Positions 32,835-41,336 of a stretch of 64,000 nt of DNA are shown in pieces. The position numbers were made by a program, and so were the translations under genes. The DNA is from an uncultured Bacilli bacterium (lineage in GTDB: Bacteria > Bacillota_I > Bacilli_A > RF39 > UBA660), in assembly GCA_934154785.1 (NCBI GenBank), contig CAKPGL010000001.1, positions 124,001-188,000 of the forward strand. The letters are read 5' to 3'. The notes beneath the pieces are model-generated. The model was not told the origin of the DNA. It worked only from the letters and a program-made list of their open reading frames with translations, and made no database searches. Each line of letters opens with the position of its first letter. Positions within the stretch are counted from its first letter, which is position 1.

Positions 32835-33424
32835 TAAACGGTAGCCCTAGAAATAATAGAAGTAATTCAAAATACTTTTTATCTTTTATAGAACAAAAGT
32901 TAGATAATTACAATCTTTTTTATATAAATAAAGATAAATTTTGTACTATATTAGATAGTATTAGTATATCTGACGTTATTGTGTTTTCATTTCCATTATA
33001 TGTAGATTCTGAACCATCAAGTTTGCTTAGTTTTATGGATTATGTTATCGATAATAACATAGATATAAGTAATAAAAAAGTTTATGCAGTAGTTAATTGT
33101 GGCTTTTTAGAAGGTGAACAAAACATAACTGCTATAGAAATAATAAAAAGATGGTGTTATAAAACTAATGCTATTTATAGCGGTAGTATATTAATTGGTG
33201 CCGGTGAAATAGTTGGTAAGAAAAAGTATCAACTAATCACAAAAAAAGCCTTAAAAGAACTAAATATATTTGCTGAAAATGTTTTAAATCAAAAAAAATT
33301 TGATGATATTATAACTACCATGAGTTTTATGAATCCAAGATTATATTGTACATTAGCAAATATTTCTTGGGCTAAGAATGGTAGAAAAAATGGTTTATCT
33401 AATGATGAACTGAGAATGACGTAG
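32822..33424 (+). CDS. NADPH-dependent FMN reductase / flavodoxin-like protein
   Basis: A 200-residue protein with a flavodoxin-type FMN-binding start (LINGSPRNNRSNSKYFL, residues 3-19) and the second FMN loop (FPLYVDSEPSSLLSFMDY, about 59-76). TAGGAGGGA precedes the ATG inside the upstream partner gene (13-nt overlap), so translation is coupled. It probably reduces a quinone, metal or small organic electron acceptor. No substrate can be named. Confidence 0.75.
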   Translation: MFTLINGSPRNNRSNSKYFLSFIEQKLDNYNLFYINKDKFCTILDSISISDVIVFSFPLYVDSEPSSLLSFMDYVIDNNIDISNKKVYAVVNCGFLEGEQNITAIEIIKRWCYKTNAIYSGSILIGAGEIVGKKKYQLITKKALKELNIFAENVLNQKKFDDIITTMSFMNPRLYCTLANISWAKNGRKNGLSNDELRMT

Positions 33425-33440
33425 TAACACATTTTTTATT

Positions 33441-33466
33441 CACCTCATATGATGTAATGCGAGGTG
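33441..33466 (+). promoter_or_regulatory. Hairpin enclosing the SD of the ZIP transporter gene
   Basis: CACCTC (33441-33446) pairs with GAGGTG (33461-33466), the SD of the gene starting at 33473. The 6-bp pairing would mask the ribosome binding site, as at spoIIID. No metalloregulator operator was recognised. Confidence 0.35.
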
Positions 33467-33472
33467 TATTAA

Positions 33473-34264
33473 ATGAATTGGTTTAGTAGTTTAAATCCAA
33501 TATTACAGACATTACTTGCTACAATATTTACTTGGGGTGTAACAGCATTAGGTGCTTTAGTTGTATGTTTTTTTAAAGAGCCAAATAAGAAAATCTTAGA
33601 TTTGATTCTAGGTTTTAGTGCGGGTGTCATGATAGCGGCTGCTTTTTGGTCATTGTTATTACCATCATTAGATTTATCTAAAGAATTAGGATATATAGAA
33701 TGGTTACTTCCATCATTAGGGTTTATTTTTGGTGGCATGTTTGTTTTATTATCTGATAAATTTTTGGATAAGGTTTTAAGTAATAGAAAAAGTAATAAGG
33801 AATCACTCAAAAGGAGTATCTTATTGGTATCCGCTATTACTATTCATAATATTCCAGAAGGAATGGCTGTAGGTGTTGCTTTTGGAGGAATAGCGAGTAA
33901 TGTAACTGGAATGACTGGTATTGGTGCTATTATGTTGGCGTTAGGCATAGGAATACAAAATTTTCCAGAGGGAGCTGCAGTATCATTACCACTTAGAAAT
34001 GAAGGATATTCAAGGTTTAAAAGTTTTATGTTTGGTCAAGCATCAGCTATAGTAGAACCAATCTCAGCAATAATAGGTGTAATATTAGTTATGTATATTA
34101 GAAATATTTTACCATTTTTACTTTCTTTTGCTGCTGGTGCTATGATAATAGTGGCAGCAAGAGAATTATTACCTGAATCAGTAAAGGAAAATAAAAATTT
34201 ATCGACTTTGGGTTTAATTACAGGTTTTATTTTAATGATGATTCTTGATGTAGCTTTAGGATAA
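33473..34264 (+). CDS. ZIP-family metal transporter (ZupT-like)
   Basis: A 263-residue, eight-helix protein with the ZIP metal-path motifs HNIPEGMAVGVAFGG in helix IV and NFPEGAAVSLPLR in helix V. ZIP proteins move zinc or other divalent metals into the cytoplasm. The His-rich loop of eukaryotic ZIPs is absent, as is usual in bacteria. The length is typical of ZupT. It is a single-gene unit closed by a terminator. The preferred metal cannot be read from sequence. Confidence 0.88.
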   Translation: MNWFSSLNPILQTLLATIFTWGVTALGALVVCFFKEPNKKILDLILGFSAGVMIAAAFWSLLLPSLDLSKELGYIEWLLPSLGFIFGGMFVLLSDKFLDKVLSNRKSNKESLKRSILLVSAITIHNIPEGMAVGVAFGGIASNVTGMTGIGAIMLALGIGIQNFPEGAAVSLPLRNEGYSRFKSFMFGQASAIVEPISAIIGVILVMYIRNILPFLLSFAAGAMIIVAARELLPESVKENKNLSTLGLITGFILMMILDVALG

Positions 34265-34271
34265 TATTTAT

Positions 34272-34300
34272 GAATTACTTAAAAAGTAGTTCTTTTTTTG
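34272..34300 (+). terminator. Terminator
   Basis: GAATTACTT-AAA-AAGTAGTTC (one G-T pair) followed by T7. Confidence 0.8.
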
Positions 34301-34468
34301 TATTTTTTAAATAGTATAATTTTAATTTTTTATTATGGAAAACCCTTGTATTTTTTAAAAAGTGTATTAATGCTTTTTAAAATCTTATTGTAGTAATGAT
34401 TATAATTTTAAAAAATATTGATTTGCAATCAGGACATAGAATAAGTATACTCTCATTTGGTGATATAA

Positions 34469-36004
34469 TTGAATGACAAAATAGGTGGATTTTATTTAGA
34501 TGAGCAACAACAAGCGATAGTAGTAGATAATAGTAGATATTTATTAGTTGTTGCGGGTGCTGGTAGTGGAAAAACTTTAACAATTTTAGGGAAAATTAAT
34601 TATTTAGTTAAATATAAAAATGTATCACCAGAAGAAATATTATGTATATCTTTTACTAGAGCGGCTTCTAATAGTCTAAAAGAAAAAATAAAAAGAGATT
34701 TAAATATTACTATTGATGTTTATACATTTCATAAATTATCTTTAGAAATATTAAAAACACTTGATTATCAAATAGCGTTACCTAATTTGCTGGTTATATT
34801 GGTAGATGAATTTTTTGATAATTATATTTTAAATTCTGAAATGCACTTAAAATTATTTTTGAATTATTTTAATATTTATTGCTATGATAATGTTAAAACT
34901 TGTTACTTAAATTACATAAAATCTCAAGAAAAAGAAATAAAAAATTTAAAAAGATTAATTATTACCTTTATTCATTTATTTAAATGTAATAATTATAAAT
35001 TAGAAGATTTTAATAACTTTCTTATACGTGCTAAAAAAGAATTTTTAAATATTCACTATAAACAAGAAAAAATTTTACTAATTTTTATATTAAATATTTA
35101 TATTCTTTATGAAAATTATTTAGAAGATAATAACGAAATCGATTTTGATGATATGATTACTCACGCTACGAATGTGGTAAAAAGAACAGGTTTTGGAAGA
35201 AAAATTAAATATATAATTATAGATGAATATCAAGATACATCATTAATACGTTTTTTACTTATTAAAGAAATTCTTTTAAAAACAAAATCAAATCTTTTAG
35301 TAGTTGGTGATGATTTTCAATCTATTTATAAGTTTACTGGTTGTGATTTATCTTTGTTTTTAAATTTTCAAAACTATTTTGATAACGCTAAAATAATGAA
35401 GATAGAGAATACTTATCGTAATAGTCAAGAATTAATTAGAATAGCGGGTGATTTTATTATGAAAAATCACAATCAAATTAATAAAAAACTTCGTTCTAAC
35501 AAACATATAGACAAGCCAATAAAACTTATTATTTATAAAGATATAATCAAGTCATTTACTAATTTAGTATTAAGAATTTTTTATGAAAATAGAAAACCTA
35601 TTTTAGTATTAGGAAGAAATAACAATGATATAAAATCAGTATTAGATGATAATTGGTATGTTGATGAAAATAAAATTATTTATAAATTAGATAAAAGTGT
35701 TAATATATATTATCTTACTATTCATAAATCTAAAGGCTTGGAAGAAGAAAATGTTATTATTATAAATTTAAAAGATGATACTTTAGGATTTCCAAGTAAA
35801 ATAAAAAATCATAGAATAATGCGTTTTATAAGTAATGACTATGAAAAATATTCTTACGCTGAAGAAAGACGTTTATTCTATGTAGCATTAACACGAACAA
35901 AGAATAATGTTTATTTGCTTGTCCCAAAGAAAAATAAATCAATTTTCATTTTGGAACTTCTACGGGATTTTCGCAAAAAAATAGAGATTATTAAAAATTT
36001 ATAG
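34469..36004 (+). CDS. Compact UvrD/Rep-type DNA helicase
   Basis: A 511-residue superfamily 1 helicase with motif I VAGAGSGKTLT, motif II IIDEYQDTS, motif III GDDFQSIYKFTG, motif V LTIHKSKGLEEENVI and motif VI LFYVALTRTKNN. It is clearly shorter than PcrA/UvrD (about 720), mostly through shortened 1B/2B regions. The start is TTG with GGTGAT upstream. It probably unwinds DNA in repair or recombination. It stands alone, apart from the AddAB operon further along, and the family has many members, so the exact role is open. Confidence 0.82.
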   Translation: MNDKIGGFYLDEQQQAIVVDNSRYLLVVAGAGSGKTLTILGKINYLVKYKNVSPEEILCISFTRAASNSLKEKIKRDLNITIDVYTFHKLSLEILKTLDYQIALPNLLVILVDEFFDNYILNSEMHLKLFLNYFNIYCYDNVKTCYLNYIKSQEKEIKNLKRLIITFIHLFKCNNYKLEDFNNFLIRAKKEFLNIHYKQEKILLIFILNIYILYENYLEDNNEIDFDDMITHATNVVKRTGFGRKIKYIIIDEYQDTSLIRFLLIKEILLKTKSNLLVVGDDFQSIYKFTGCDLSLFLNFQNYFDNAKIMKIENTYRNSQELIRIAGDFIMKNHNQINKKLRSNKHIDKPIKLIIYKDIIKSFTNLVLRIFYENRKPILVLGRNNNDIKSVLDDNWYVDENKIIYKLDKSVNIYYLTIHKSKGLEEENVIIINLKDDTLGFPSKIKNHRIMRFISNDYEKYSYAEERRLFYVALTRTKNNVYLLVPKKNKSIFILELLRDFRKKIEIIKNL

Positions 36005-36047
36005 TATAAAAATGTTCAAATATTAAATTTTAATAATGAGGGATATT

Positions 36048-36869
36048 ATGAAAAAAAAGAAGAGAATATTAATTTTTTTATTAACACTTATTATTTGTAT
36101 AATAATACTGACTTGTATTTCGGTTAATAATGTATATAAACCTAAATACAATTATAAAAAAGAATCTATCTTTGTTAAAAATATAGATTATATTTTTAGT
36201 AAACCATATCTATATAAAGGAGAATTTGTAAGTTTAAGTGGTCAGGTTTTTTCAGAACCACAGATAAATAAAGATTATACAGCTTTTCAAATATACGCTA
36301 ATCCTAAAGAAAAACAGAAAGCCGCAGTCATATATTATGTTGGTGATACTAACATAGAAACTGGCGATTGTATTAGTATGACTGGTTATGTATATAAGAG
36401 TGTCAAAGGTGAAAACATGTATGGTGGGCATGTTTATTCTCCAGGATTAAAAGCAACAAGTTTAGAAAAAAAGTCTTGTATAGAAGTGTTTTCACCTACT
36501 ATAAGAAAACTAAGCTTTACCAATAAAAAAATAACAAAAGATGGTTACTCAGTCGAAATAAATAAAGTTGAGTTTGCCGAAGATGAAACCAGAGTATATT
36601 TAACAGTCAAAAACAATGGGTTTCAAGATTTTAACTTATGGTATGGAGGAATGTATATTATTCAGAATAATCAACAATATGAACAGTTATGGGTTGAAAA
36701 TATTGATTATAAGACAATTGGTTATCAAATAAAACCTACTACAACCGATGATGGTATTCTTGTATTTAAGAATATAGAATATGATAATTTTACTATTAAT
36801 TTAGAAGCTGGTCTTAATTCTGGTGAAAAAACTTATAAGTATAATTTTAATATTGATATAGATGATTAA
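36048..36869 (+). CDS. Membrane-anchored protein with OB-like and DUF4352-like domains
   Basis: The start is ATG 36048, served by GAGGGA, rather than the ATG at 36036 that overlaps that SD. The 273-residue protein has one anchor (about residues 5-26). A domain with KGEFVSLSGQVF and CISMTGYVY resembles an OB-fold strand pair. A C-terminal domain (EINKVEFAEDETRVYLTVKNNG) resembles the DUF4352/telokin-like extracellular family. No enzyme motif is seen. It is an outward-facing protein of unknown role. Confidence 0.6.
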   Translation: MKKKKRILIFLLTLIICIIILTCISVNNVYKPKYNYKKESIFVKNIDYIFSKPYLYKGEFVSLSGQVFSEPQINKDYTAFQIYANPKEKQKAAVIYYVGDTNIETGDCISMTGYVYKSVKGENMYGGHVYSPGLKATSLEKKSCIEVFSPTIRKLSFTNKKITKDGYSVEINKVEFAEDETRVYLTVKNNGFQDFNLWYGGMYIIQNNQQYEQLWVENIDYKTIGYQIKPTTTDDGILVFKNIEYDNFTINLEAGLNSGEKTYKYNFNIDIDD

Positions 36870-36906
36870 ATTTTTAAAAGTATAACATAATATACTAGGT
36901 GAAATT

Positions 36907-37863
36907 ATGAAAATAAAATTATTAAATAAAATTAATGTCCAATATGTAGATGTTTTGATAATAGGTGGTAATCTTACTGGGCTTAGTACTGCTTTAAACT
37001 TAGACAGTAATTTAAAAACAATGATTGTAGACAAGAGTTTTATTGGTAATAAATTAGCTAACGCTATCCAAATATTGAATATAAATAATTTTAATTGCCA
37101 GACTATTAGTAATCTTTTTCCGATAAAATATGTAAAAATGTATTTAGACTCTCTAGTAGAAACTATTGATATAATAAAAAATAACATAAAATGTAATTTA
37201 ACTGTTAAAGAAGTTTCAGAAACAGAAGATATAAATTATTTTAGTAACTTAAGTTATAAGAATATAAAAACTATGTTTAATTTAAAGAAATATGTTTTAG
37301 AATTAAAAAAACAATGTTTACAGAAAAATATAATTATAAAGGAATATACAAAAGTATTAAATGTAAGAAAGAATAAAGATAAGTATAAGTGTAAAACTAA
37401 TAAAGGAATAATAATAGCGTCAAAAGTAGTAGTTGCTTGTCATGATTTTAATAATTTGTTACCATTATCATCATTTTTAAAAGTTTATAAATGTAATAAT
37501 AAATTATTTACTAATGATGGATTACCTTATATAGGATGTTTTAAAGCAGGCGATAACAATTTACTAGTAAGTTATGGTTATAATAATCATGTTGTTCAAA
37601 ATAGTATTTTAGCAAGCAGTATACTAAGTGATTTAATAATGGAAAAAGAAAATTCCTTAGTTCCATTATTATCACCTAATAGACATACTAACATTTACAA
37701 TTTAAAAAATATACCTATCAATGTTTTTAATAATTTGAAAAACTTTATTAACAATAACATTATTTTTAATAAAATGAATGTAAAACCTATTTCTATAGTA
37801 TTAAAAAAACGTAATATAAATTTTCCCAGTGTTGGATTCGTTTTAAAAGAACGAGTAAAATAA
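36907..37863 (+). CDS. FAD-dependent oxidoreductase of the DAO family (short)
   Basis: A 318-residue protein with an N-terminal Rossmann dinucleotide motif (VLIIGGNLTGLSTALNL, residues 15-31). A C-terminal block (FTNDGLPYIGCFKAGDNNLLVSYGYNNH) resembles the FAD-closing segment of DadA/DAO-type amine oxidases. The glycine pattern is imperfect (GGNLTG instead of GGGxxG), and the middle is shorter than in typical 370-400-residue members. It may be a diverged or reduced enzyme. Its substrate is unknown. TAGGTGAAA precedes the ATG. Confidence 0.6.
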   Translation: MKIKLLNKINVQYVDVLIIGGNLTGLSTALNLDSNLKTMIVDKSFIGNKLANAIQILNINNFNCQTISNLFPIKYVKMYLDSLVETIDIIKNNIKCNLTVKEVSETEDINYFSNLSYKNIKTMFNLKKYVLELKKQCLQKNIIIKEYTKVLNVRKNKDKYKCKTNKGIIIASKVVVACHDFNNLLPLSSFLKVYKCNNKLFTNDGLPYIGCFKAGDNNLLVSYGYNNHVVQNSILASSILSDLIMEKENSLVPLLSPNRHTNIYNLKNIPINVFNNLKNFINNNIIFNKMNVKPISIVLKKRNINFPSVGFVLKERVK

Positions 37864-37922
37864 CATTTGTAAAAAAGGTAATATTGTGCTAAAATATCTT
37901 AGTAATATTTGGAAGTGGGATT

Positions 37923-38603
37923 ATGCGTAAAGATAAGTTAGATATAATATTTGAAGATAAAAATATAGTAGTAGTTAATAAGCCAGCATATTTATTAACT
38001 GTATCTACAGAAAAAGAGCACGAAAAAACTTTGTTTCACAAAGTATCAGATTATGAAAAAACAAAACACAAAAGTAATAAAGTATTTATTGTTCACCGCT
38101 TGGATAAAGATACTAGTGGAGTAGTTGTATTCGCTAAAAATTTGAAAGTAAAAAGTTTACTACAAAATAATTGGGATAACTTAGTAAAGTGTAGGGAATA
38201 TATTGCTATAGTTGAAGGTAAAATGGATAAAAATAAGGAAACCATTAAAAGTTGGCTAAAAGAAAATAAAAACTATATTACTTACTCTAGTATGCATCCA
38301 GGTGATGGTAAACTTGCTATTACAAAGTATCAGCTAATGGCATCTAATAATAAATATTCGCTTTTAAAAATAAATATTGACACTGGCAGAAAAAACCAGA
38401 TTCGTGTTCATATGAATAATTTAGGTCATCCGATTATTGGTGATAAAAAGTATGGTGCTAAATCTGACCCAATCAGAAGAATGGGACTACATGCTTCAAA
38501 ATTGGAATTAATTCATCCAATTACTAAAGAAAAACTTGTTCTAGAAGCAAAAATACCTTTAGAGTTTTATAAAATATTTGATAAAAAAACCTTCACGGCT
38601 TAG
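37923..38603 (+). CDS. RluA-family pseudouridine synthase
   Basis: A 226-residue enzyme. HRLDKDTSGVVVFAKN (about residues 58-73) contains the catalytic Asp of the RluA class. GRKNQIRVHMNNLGHPIIGDKKYG is the conserved C-terminal core. No S4 domain is present, so it is a short RluA-type protein that probably modifies rRNA or tRNA uridines; the target site is not readable. GGAAGTGGGA precedes the ATG. The stop codon lies within a bidirectional terminator. Confidence 0.88.
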   Translation: MRKDKLDIIFEDKNIVVVNKPAYLLTVSTEKEHEKTLFHKVSDYEKTKHKSNKVFIVHRLDKDTSGVVVFAKNLKVKSLLQNNWDNLVKCREYIAIVEGKMDKNKETIKSWLKENKNYITYSSMHPGDGKLAITKYQLMASNNKYSLLKINIDTGRKNQIRVHMNNLGHPIIGDKKYGAKSDPIRRMGLHASKLELIHPITKEKLVLEAKIPLEFYKIFDKKTFTA

Positions 38604-38611
38604 TGAAGGTT
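38588..38611. terminator. Bidirectional terminator
   Basis: AACCTTCAC-GGCTTA-GTGAAGGTT is flanked by A-rich and T-rich sequence. It lies between the convergent RluA-type gene and the DUF308 gene. Confidence 0.75.
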
Positions 38612-39158
38612 AATTTTTAAATATTTTTGAGATATCTTTAATTTTTCTTTTAACAACTAAAATATCAATTATATCTGAGATAGAATATATTATTAAAATA
38701 ATACCTATCAATGATGCTATTGTAATAGCACTAAATGAAGGCTTAATTATTAACATAATACCACATAAAATGTTGATAATAGCGACAATCATAGAACAAT
38801 ACCATCTTTCATTACCAATATTTTTAATTGTAATAGAAAGATTAGCTCTAGAAATACCTTCTACAACGAAGACTATACCTAATACTATTGTAATAATATT
38901 TGTTAAGAACTCTGGTGTTATTAAAATAACAATACCAAATACTAGAGCAATTAATCCTATAGAAAAATTACTTACAAAAATTGTCTTAGTAGAATCAGTC
39001 ATCATAGTAATACCTAATAGTATTAATATAATAGCAATTGAATAAGAAATAATAGATAAAGAAATTTCTGGGAACATTGCTAAAATAACACCTACTATTA
39101 GAAACATAATTGATGATAAATTTAAAATGCAAAATATTCGATTGATTAATTTATTCAT
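38610..39158 (-). CDS. DUF308/HdeD-like membrane protein
   Basis: The ATG at 39158 follows GAGGAGAGTGAG; an upstream frame extension lacks support. The 182-residue protein has six membrane helices in three pairs, with LLGITMMTDSTK- and VVEGISRA-type turn motifs, which match the DUF308 (HdeD) family. These are inner-membrane proteins linked to acid stress in E. coli; the role in Bacillota is unknown. It is convergent with the pseudouridine synthase gene. Confidence 0.75.
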   Translation of the reverse strand: MNKLINRIFCILNLSSIMFLIVGVILAMFPEISLSIISYSIAIILILLGITMMTDSTKTIFVSNFSIGLIALVFGIVILITPEFLTNIITIVLGIVFVVEGISRANLSITIKNIGNERWYCSMIVAIINILCGIMLIIKPSFSAITIASLIGIILIIYSISDIIDILVVKRKIKDISKIFKN

Positions 39159-39265
39159 TTTCTCACTCTCCTCTTTATTATTATACCTTAGAAAAAAACT
39201 TCTTGTCAATCAATTGTATGTTTGCAAAAAAAAGTATATAATATAGTTGACATTAAGGAGGATTT

Positions 39266-40705
39266 ATGAAAAAAAAGGTACAGTATAGTTTTAATAATTT
39301 AAATACAATATCTCGAATTGTAATTTTTGGAATTGCAGCTTTATTAGTTTTAATAGTATTTTTTGTTATTTTGAATATTACTAGAGATAACAATTTTGTA
39401 TCTAGCAATGATGAAAAATACATTCAATTAAATGAACTATATGAAGAAAATGCATTAACATTTGTTAATAAAAAGGTTCAAGTAAATAATAATGATTGTG
39501 AGTATATCCAATTAAGTGGTTTAAAACAAGCTAAGGCAGAAAACAATATTAATAAGGGTATATTAAATAAAGTAAAAGAACTATCAAAAAAAGAAAATAA
39601 AAGTATTTATGTTTCGAAAAAGGGTAACTTCAGTAATATATTATCAGTAGTTTTTTATGTTGAAGAACAAAATTTAACACAAATTATTGATACTTTAAAC
39701 TATAGTTTAGTTACTGGAGATAAATTAACAATAAAAGATTTATTTTTATCTACAGCAGATATTACCTCTATAATTAATAAGGAAATTTCTAAACAAATTA
39801 ATGATAACTCTATAAATGTAGAAGACATTATTAATAATAAATATAAATTTTATTTTGATCAATCAGCTGTATATTTATTATTAGATGATAATATACTTGA
39901 AATAAACTTCTATGATTACTATGAATCATTTGGATTATATAATAAATATCTAACAAATATATCTATATTTAAAAATGATAACGTTGAAGGTAATGATTTA
40001 TTAGCGGCTTCTTATCGTGGCAATGGCATATATAGTAAATTAGATGTTGAAGACAATATCTTTATTGATAGTGTTATATATGGTGACAATAATATAGATA
40101 AAAAAGTACTCATAGGAGTATCTGATGCATTAGAAAATATTTATGATGGTTTGAAGACAACTAAAGAATATAAGTTTTTAAATCAAAGTGGCAAATTAAC
40201 TAAATTAACAGATATTTATATTGATAAAAATTCAGGATTAGAAATAATTAAAAATAGGTATAATATTTATTCATTAAATATTTCTTCTAATACTTATAAC
40301 GTTTCTAAGGAATACTTTGAAAATAAAATGGTTGAAGATGTATATAATTTACACCGTAAACTTAAGACACAACAAAATAATTTGGTATCATTAAATAAAT
40401 ATAATGACCTAAAAAAGGAAAGCTTTAATTTGATAATTTTGTCAAATGGTAAAACATTAGATAAAGTTACTGATTTATTTATAGAAGGTTATAATTATAA
40501 ATTAGAGATTAAGAATATTATAATGCAAAAATATAATATTACCGAAGAAGAATTAGATAACCTTTTAAAAGATGCCAAGTATGATTATACTTTGAAATTG
40601 GATAACTTAAATGAGTCTTATTCAATAGTAGTTACATTAAGTAATAAAAGAAAAATATATATATCATTTGATGAATTTGATAAAAATATTATAAATATTT
40701 ATTAA
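39266..40705 (+). CDS. Membrane-anchored RsiV/DUF3298-like protein
   Basis: A 479-residue protein with an anchor at about residues 17-40 and a large outer region. The block LNYSLVTGDKLTIKDLFLS followed by YKFYFDQSAVYLLLD and EINFYDY is the pattern of DUF3298-type domains, found in anti-sigma factor RsiV and deacetylase PdaC. No sigma-factor gene is adjacent and no enzyme domain follows, so it may be a stand-alone wall or ligand-binding protein. AAGGAGGA precedes the ATG. Confidence 0.6.
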   Translation: MKKKVQYSFNNLNTISRIVIFGIAALLVLIVFFVILNITRDNNFVSSNDEKYIQLNELYEENALTFVNKKVQVNNNDCEYIQLSGLKQAKAENNINKGILNKVKELSKKENKSIYVSKKGNFSNILSVVFYVEEQNLTQIIDTLNYSLVTGDKLTIKDLFLSTADITSIINKEISKQINDNSINVEDIINNKYKFYFDQSAVYLLLDDNILEINFYDYYESFGLYNKYLTNISIFKNDNVEGNDLLAASYRGNGIYSKLDVEDNIFIDSVIYGDNNIDKKVLIGVSDALENIYDGLKTTKEYKFLNQSGKLTKLTDIYIDKNSGLEIIKNRYNIYSLNISSNTYNVSKEYFENKMVEDVYNLHRKLKTQQNNLVSLNKYNDLKKESFNLIILSNGKTLDKVTDLFIEGYNYKLEIKNIIMQKYNITEEELDNLLKDAKYDYTLKLDNLNESYSIVVTLSNKRKIYISFDEFDKNIINIY

Positions 40706-40749
40706 TTTAGTATAATTTCTCATTTCTTACATACAATATTAACGTATTT

Positions 40750-40776
40750 TTGGCACTTACACTTGACAAGTGCTAA
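40750..40776 (+). promoter_or_regulatory. CIRCE element (HrcA operator)
   Basis: TTGGCACTT-N9-AAGTGCTAA is the CIRCE inverted repeat (consensus TTAGCACTC-N9-GAGTGCTAA) with one asymmetric and one paired change. It overlaps the TTGACA at 40763-40768, so HrcA binding would block polymerase. Confidence 0.85.
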
Positions 40777-40791
40777 AAAATGTGGTATCAT
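40763..40791 (+). promoter_or_regulatory. Promoter of hsp20
   Basis: A consensus TTGACA (40763-40768), a 17-bp spacer and TATCAT (40786-40791). The -35 hexamer sits in the right half of the CIRCE operator. Confidence 0.65.
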
Positions 40792-40818
40792 TATAATCGT
40801 GAGAGGAAGATGAGATAT

Positions 40819-41214
40819 ATGGATTTAATCCCAAGAAAATTTTATTTAGATGACTTTTTCGATAATTTTGTATCAACAAAGGAAACAAATAATATGAAGT
40901 GTGATATCTACGAGAAAGATGGTAATTATCATATTGAAATGGATATTCCTGGATTTGATAAAAAGGATATTCAGATTGAATCTAAGAATGGTTATTTAAC
41001 TATTGTAGCAGAGAAAAAAGTAGAAAACGATGACGAAGATAAAAAGAAAAATTATATTCGTCGTGAAAGATGCTACGGAAAATATGAAAGATCTTTCTAT
41101 CTAGGTGACTTAGAAAGTGACAACATCGAAGCAAGTTTTACAGATGGCATATTGAAAATTGTTGTTCCTAAAAAAGAAGAGTCAGAAAATAAAAAATTTA
41201 TTGAAATTAAGTAA
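40819..41214 (+). CDS. Small heat-shock protein (Hsp20 / alpha-crystallin family)
   Basis: A 131-residue protein starting MDLIPRKFYLDDFFDNF. ATG 40819 is preferred; the in-frame ATG at 40810 is only 3 nt from GAGAGGA. The alpha-crystallin domain spans about residues 30-120 with YHIEMDIPGFDKKDI and the closing GILKIVVPKKEE, and a C-terminal IEI anchor motif (KFIEIK). It is an ATP-independent holdase chaperone. A CIRCE element lies over its promoter, so heat-shock induction through HrcA is predicted. Confidence 0.9.
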   Translation: MDLIPRKFYLDDFFDNFVSTKETNNMKCDIYEKDGNYHIEMDIPGFDKKDIQIESKNGYLTIVAEKKVENDDEDKKKNYIRRERCYGKYERSFYLGDLESDNIEASFTDGILKIVVPKKEESENKKFIEIK

Positions 41215-41220
41215 TAAATG

Positions 41221-41277
41221 AGTCCGAGAGGTGCACAAATTGATATTAAAGATTTGTGCCAAGTTTCGGACTTTTTT
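41221..41277 (+). terminator. Terminator of hsp20
   Basis: Outer stem AGTCCGA/TCGGACT and inner stem GCACAAAT/ATTTGTGC, followed by T6. Confidence 0.85.
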
Positions 41278-41336
41278 ATTTGACAATAAACACTTTTTGT
41301 GCTAGCATAATATGCCTCAAAGGAGGATTTTAAATT

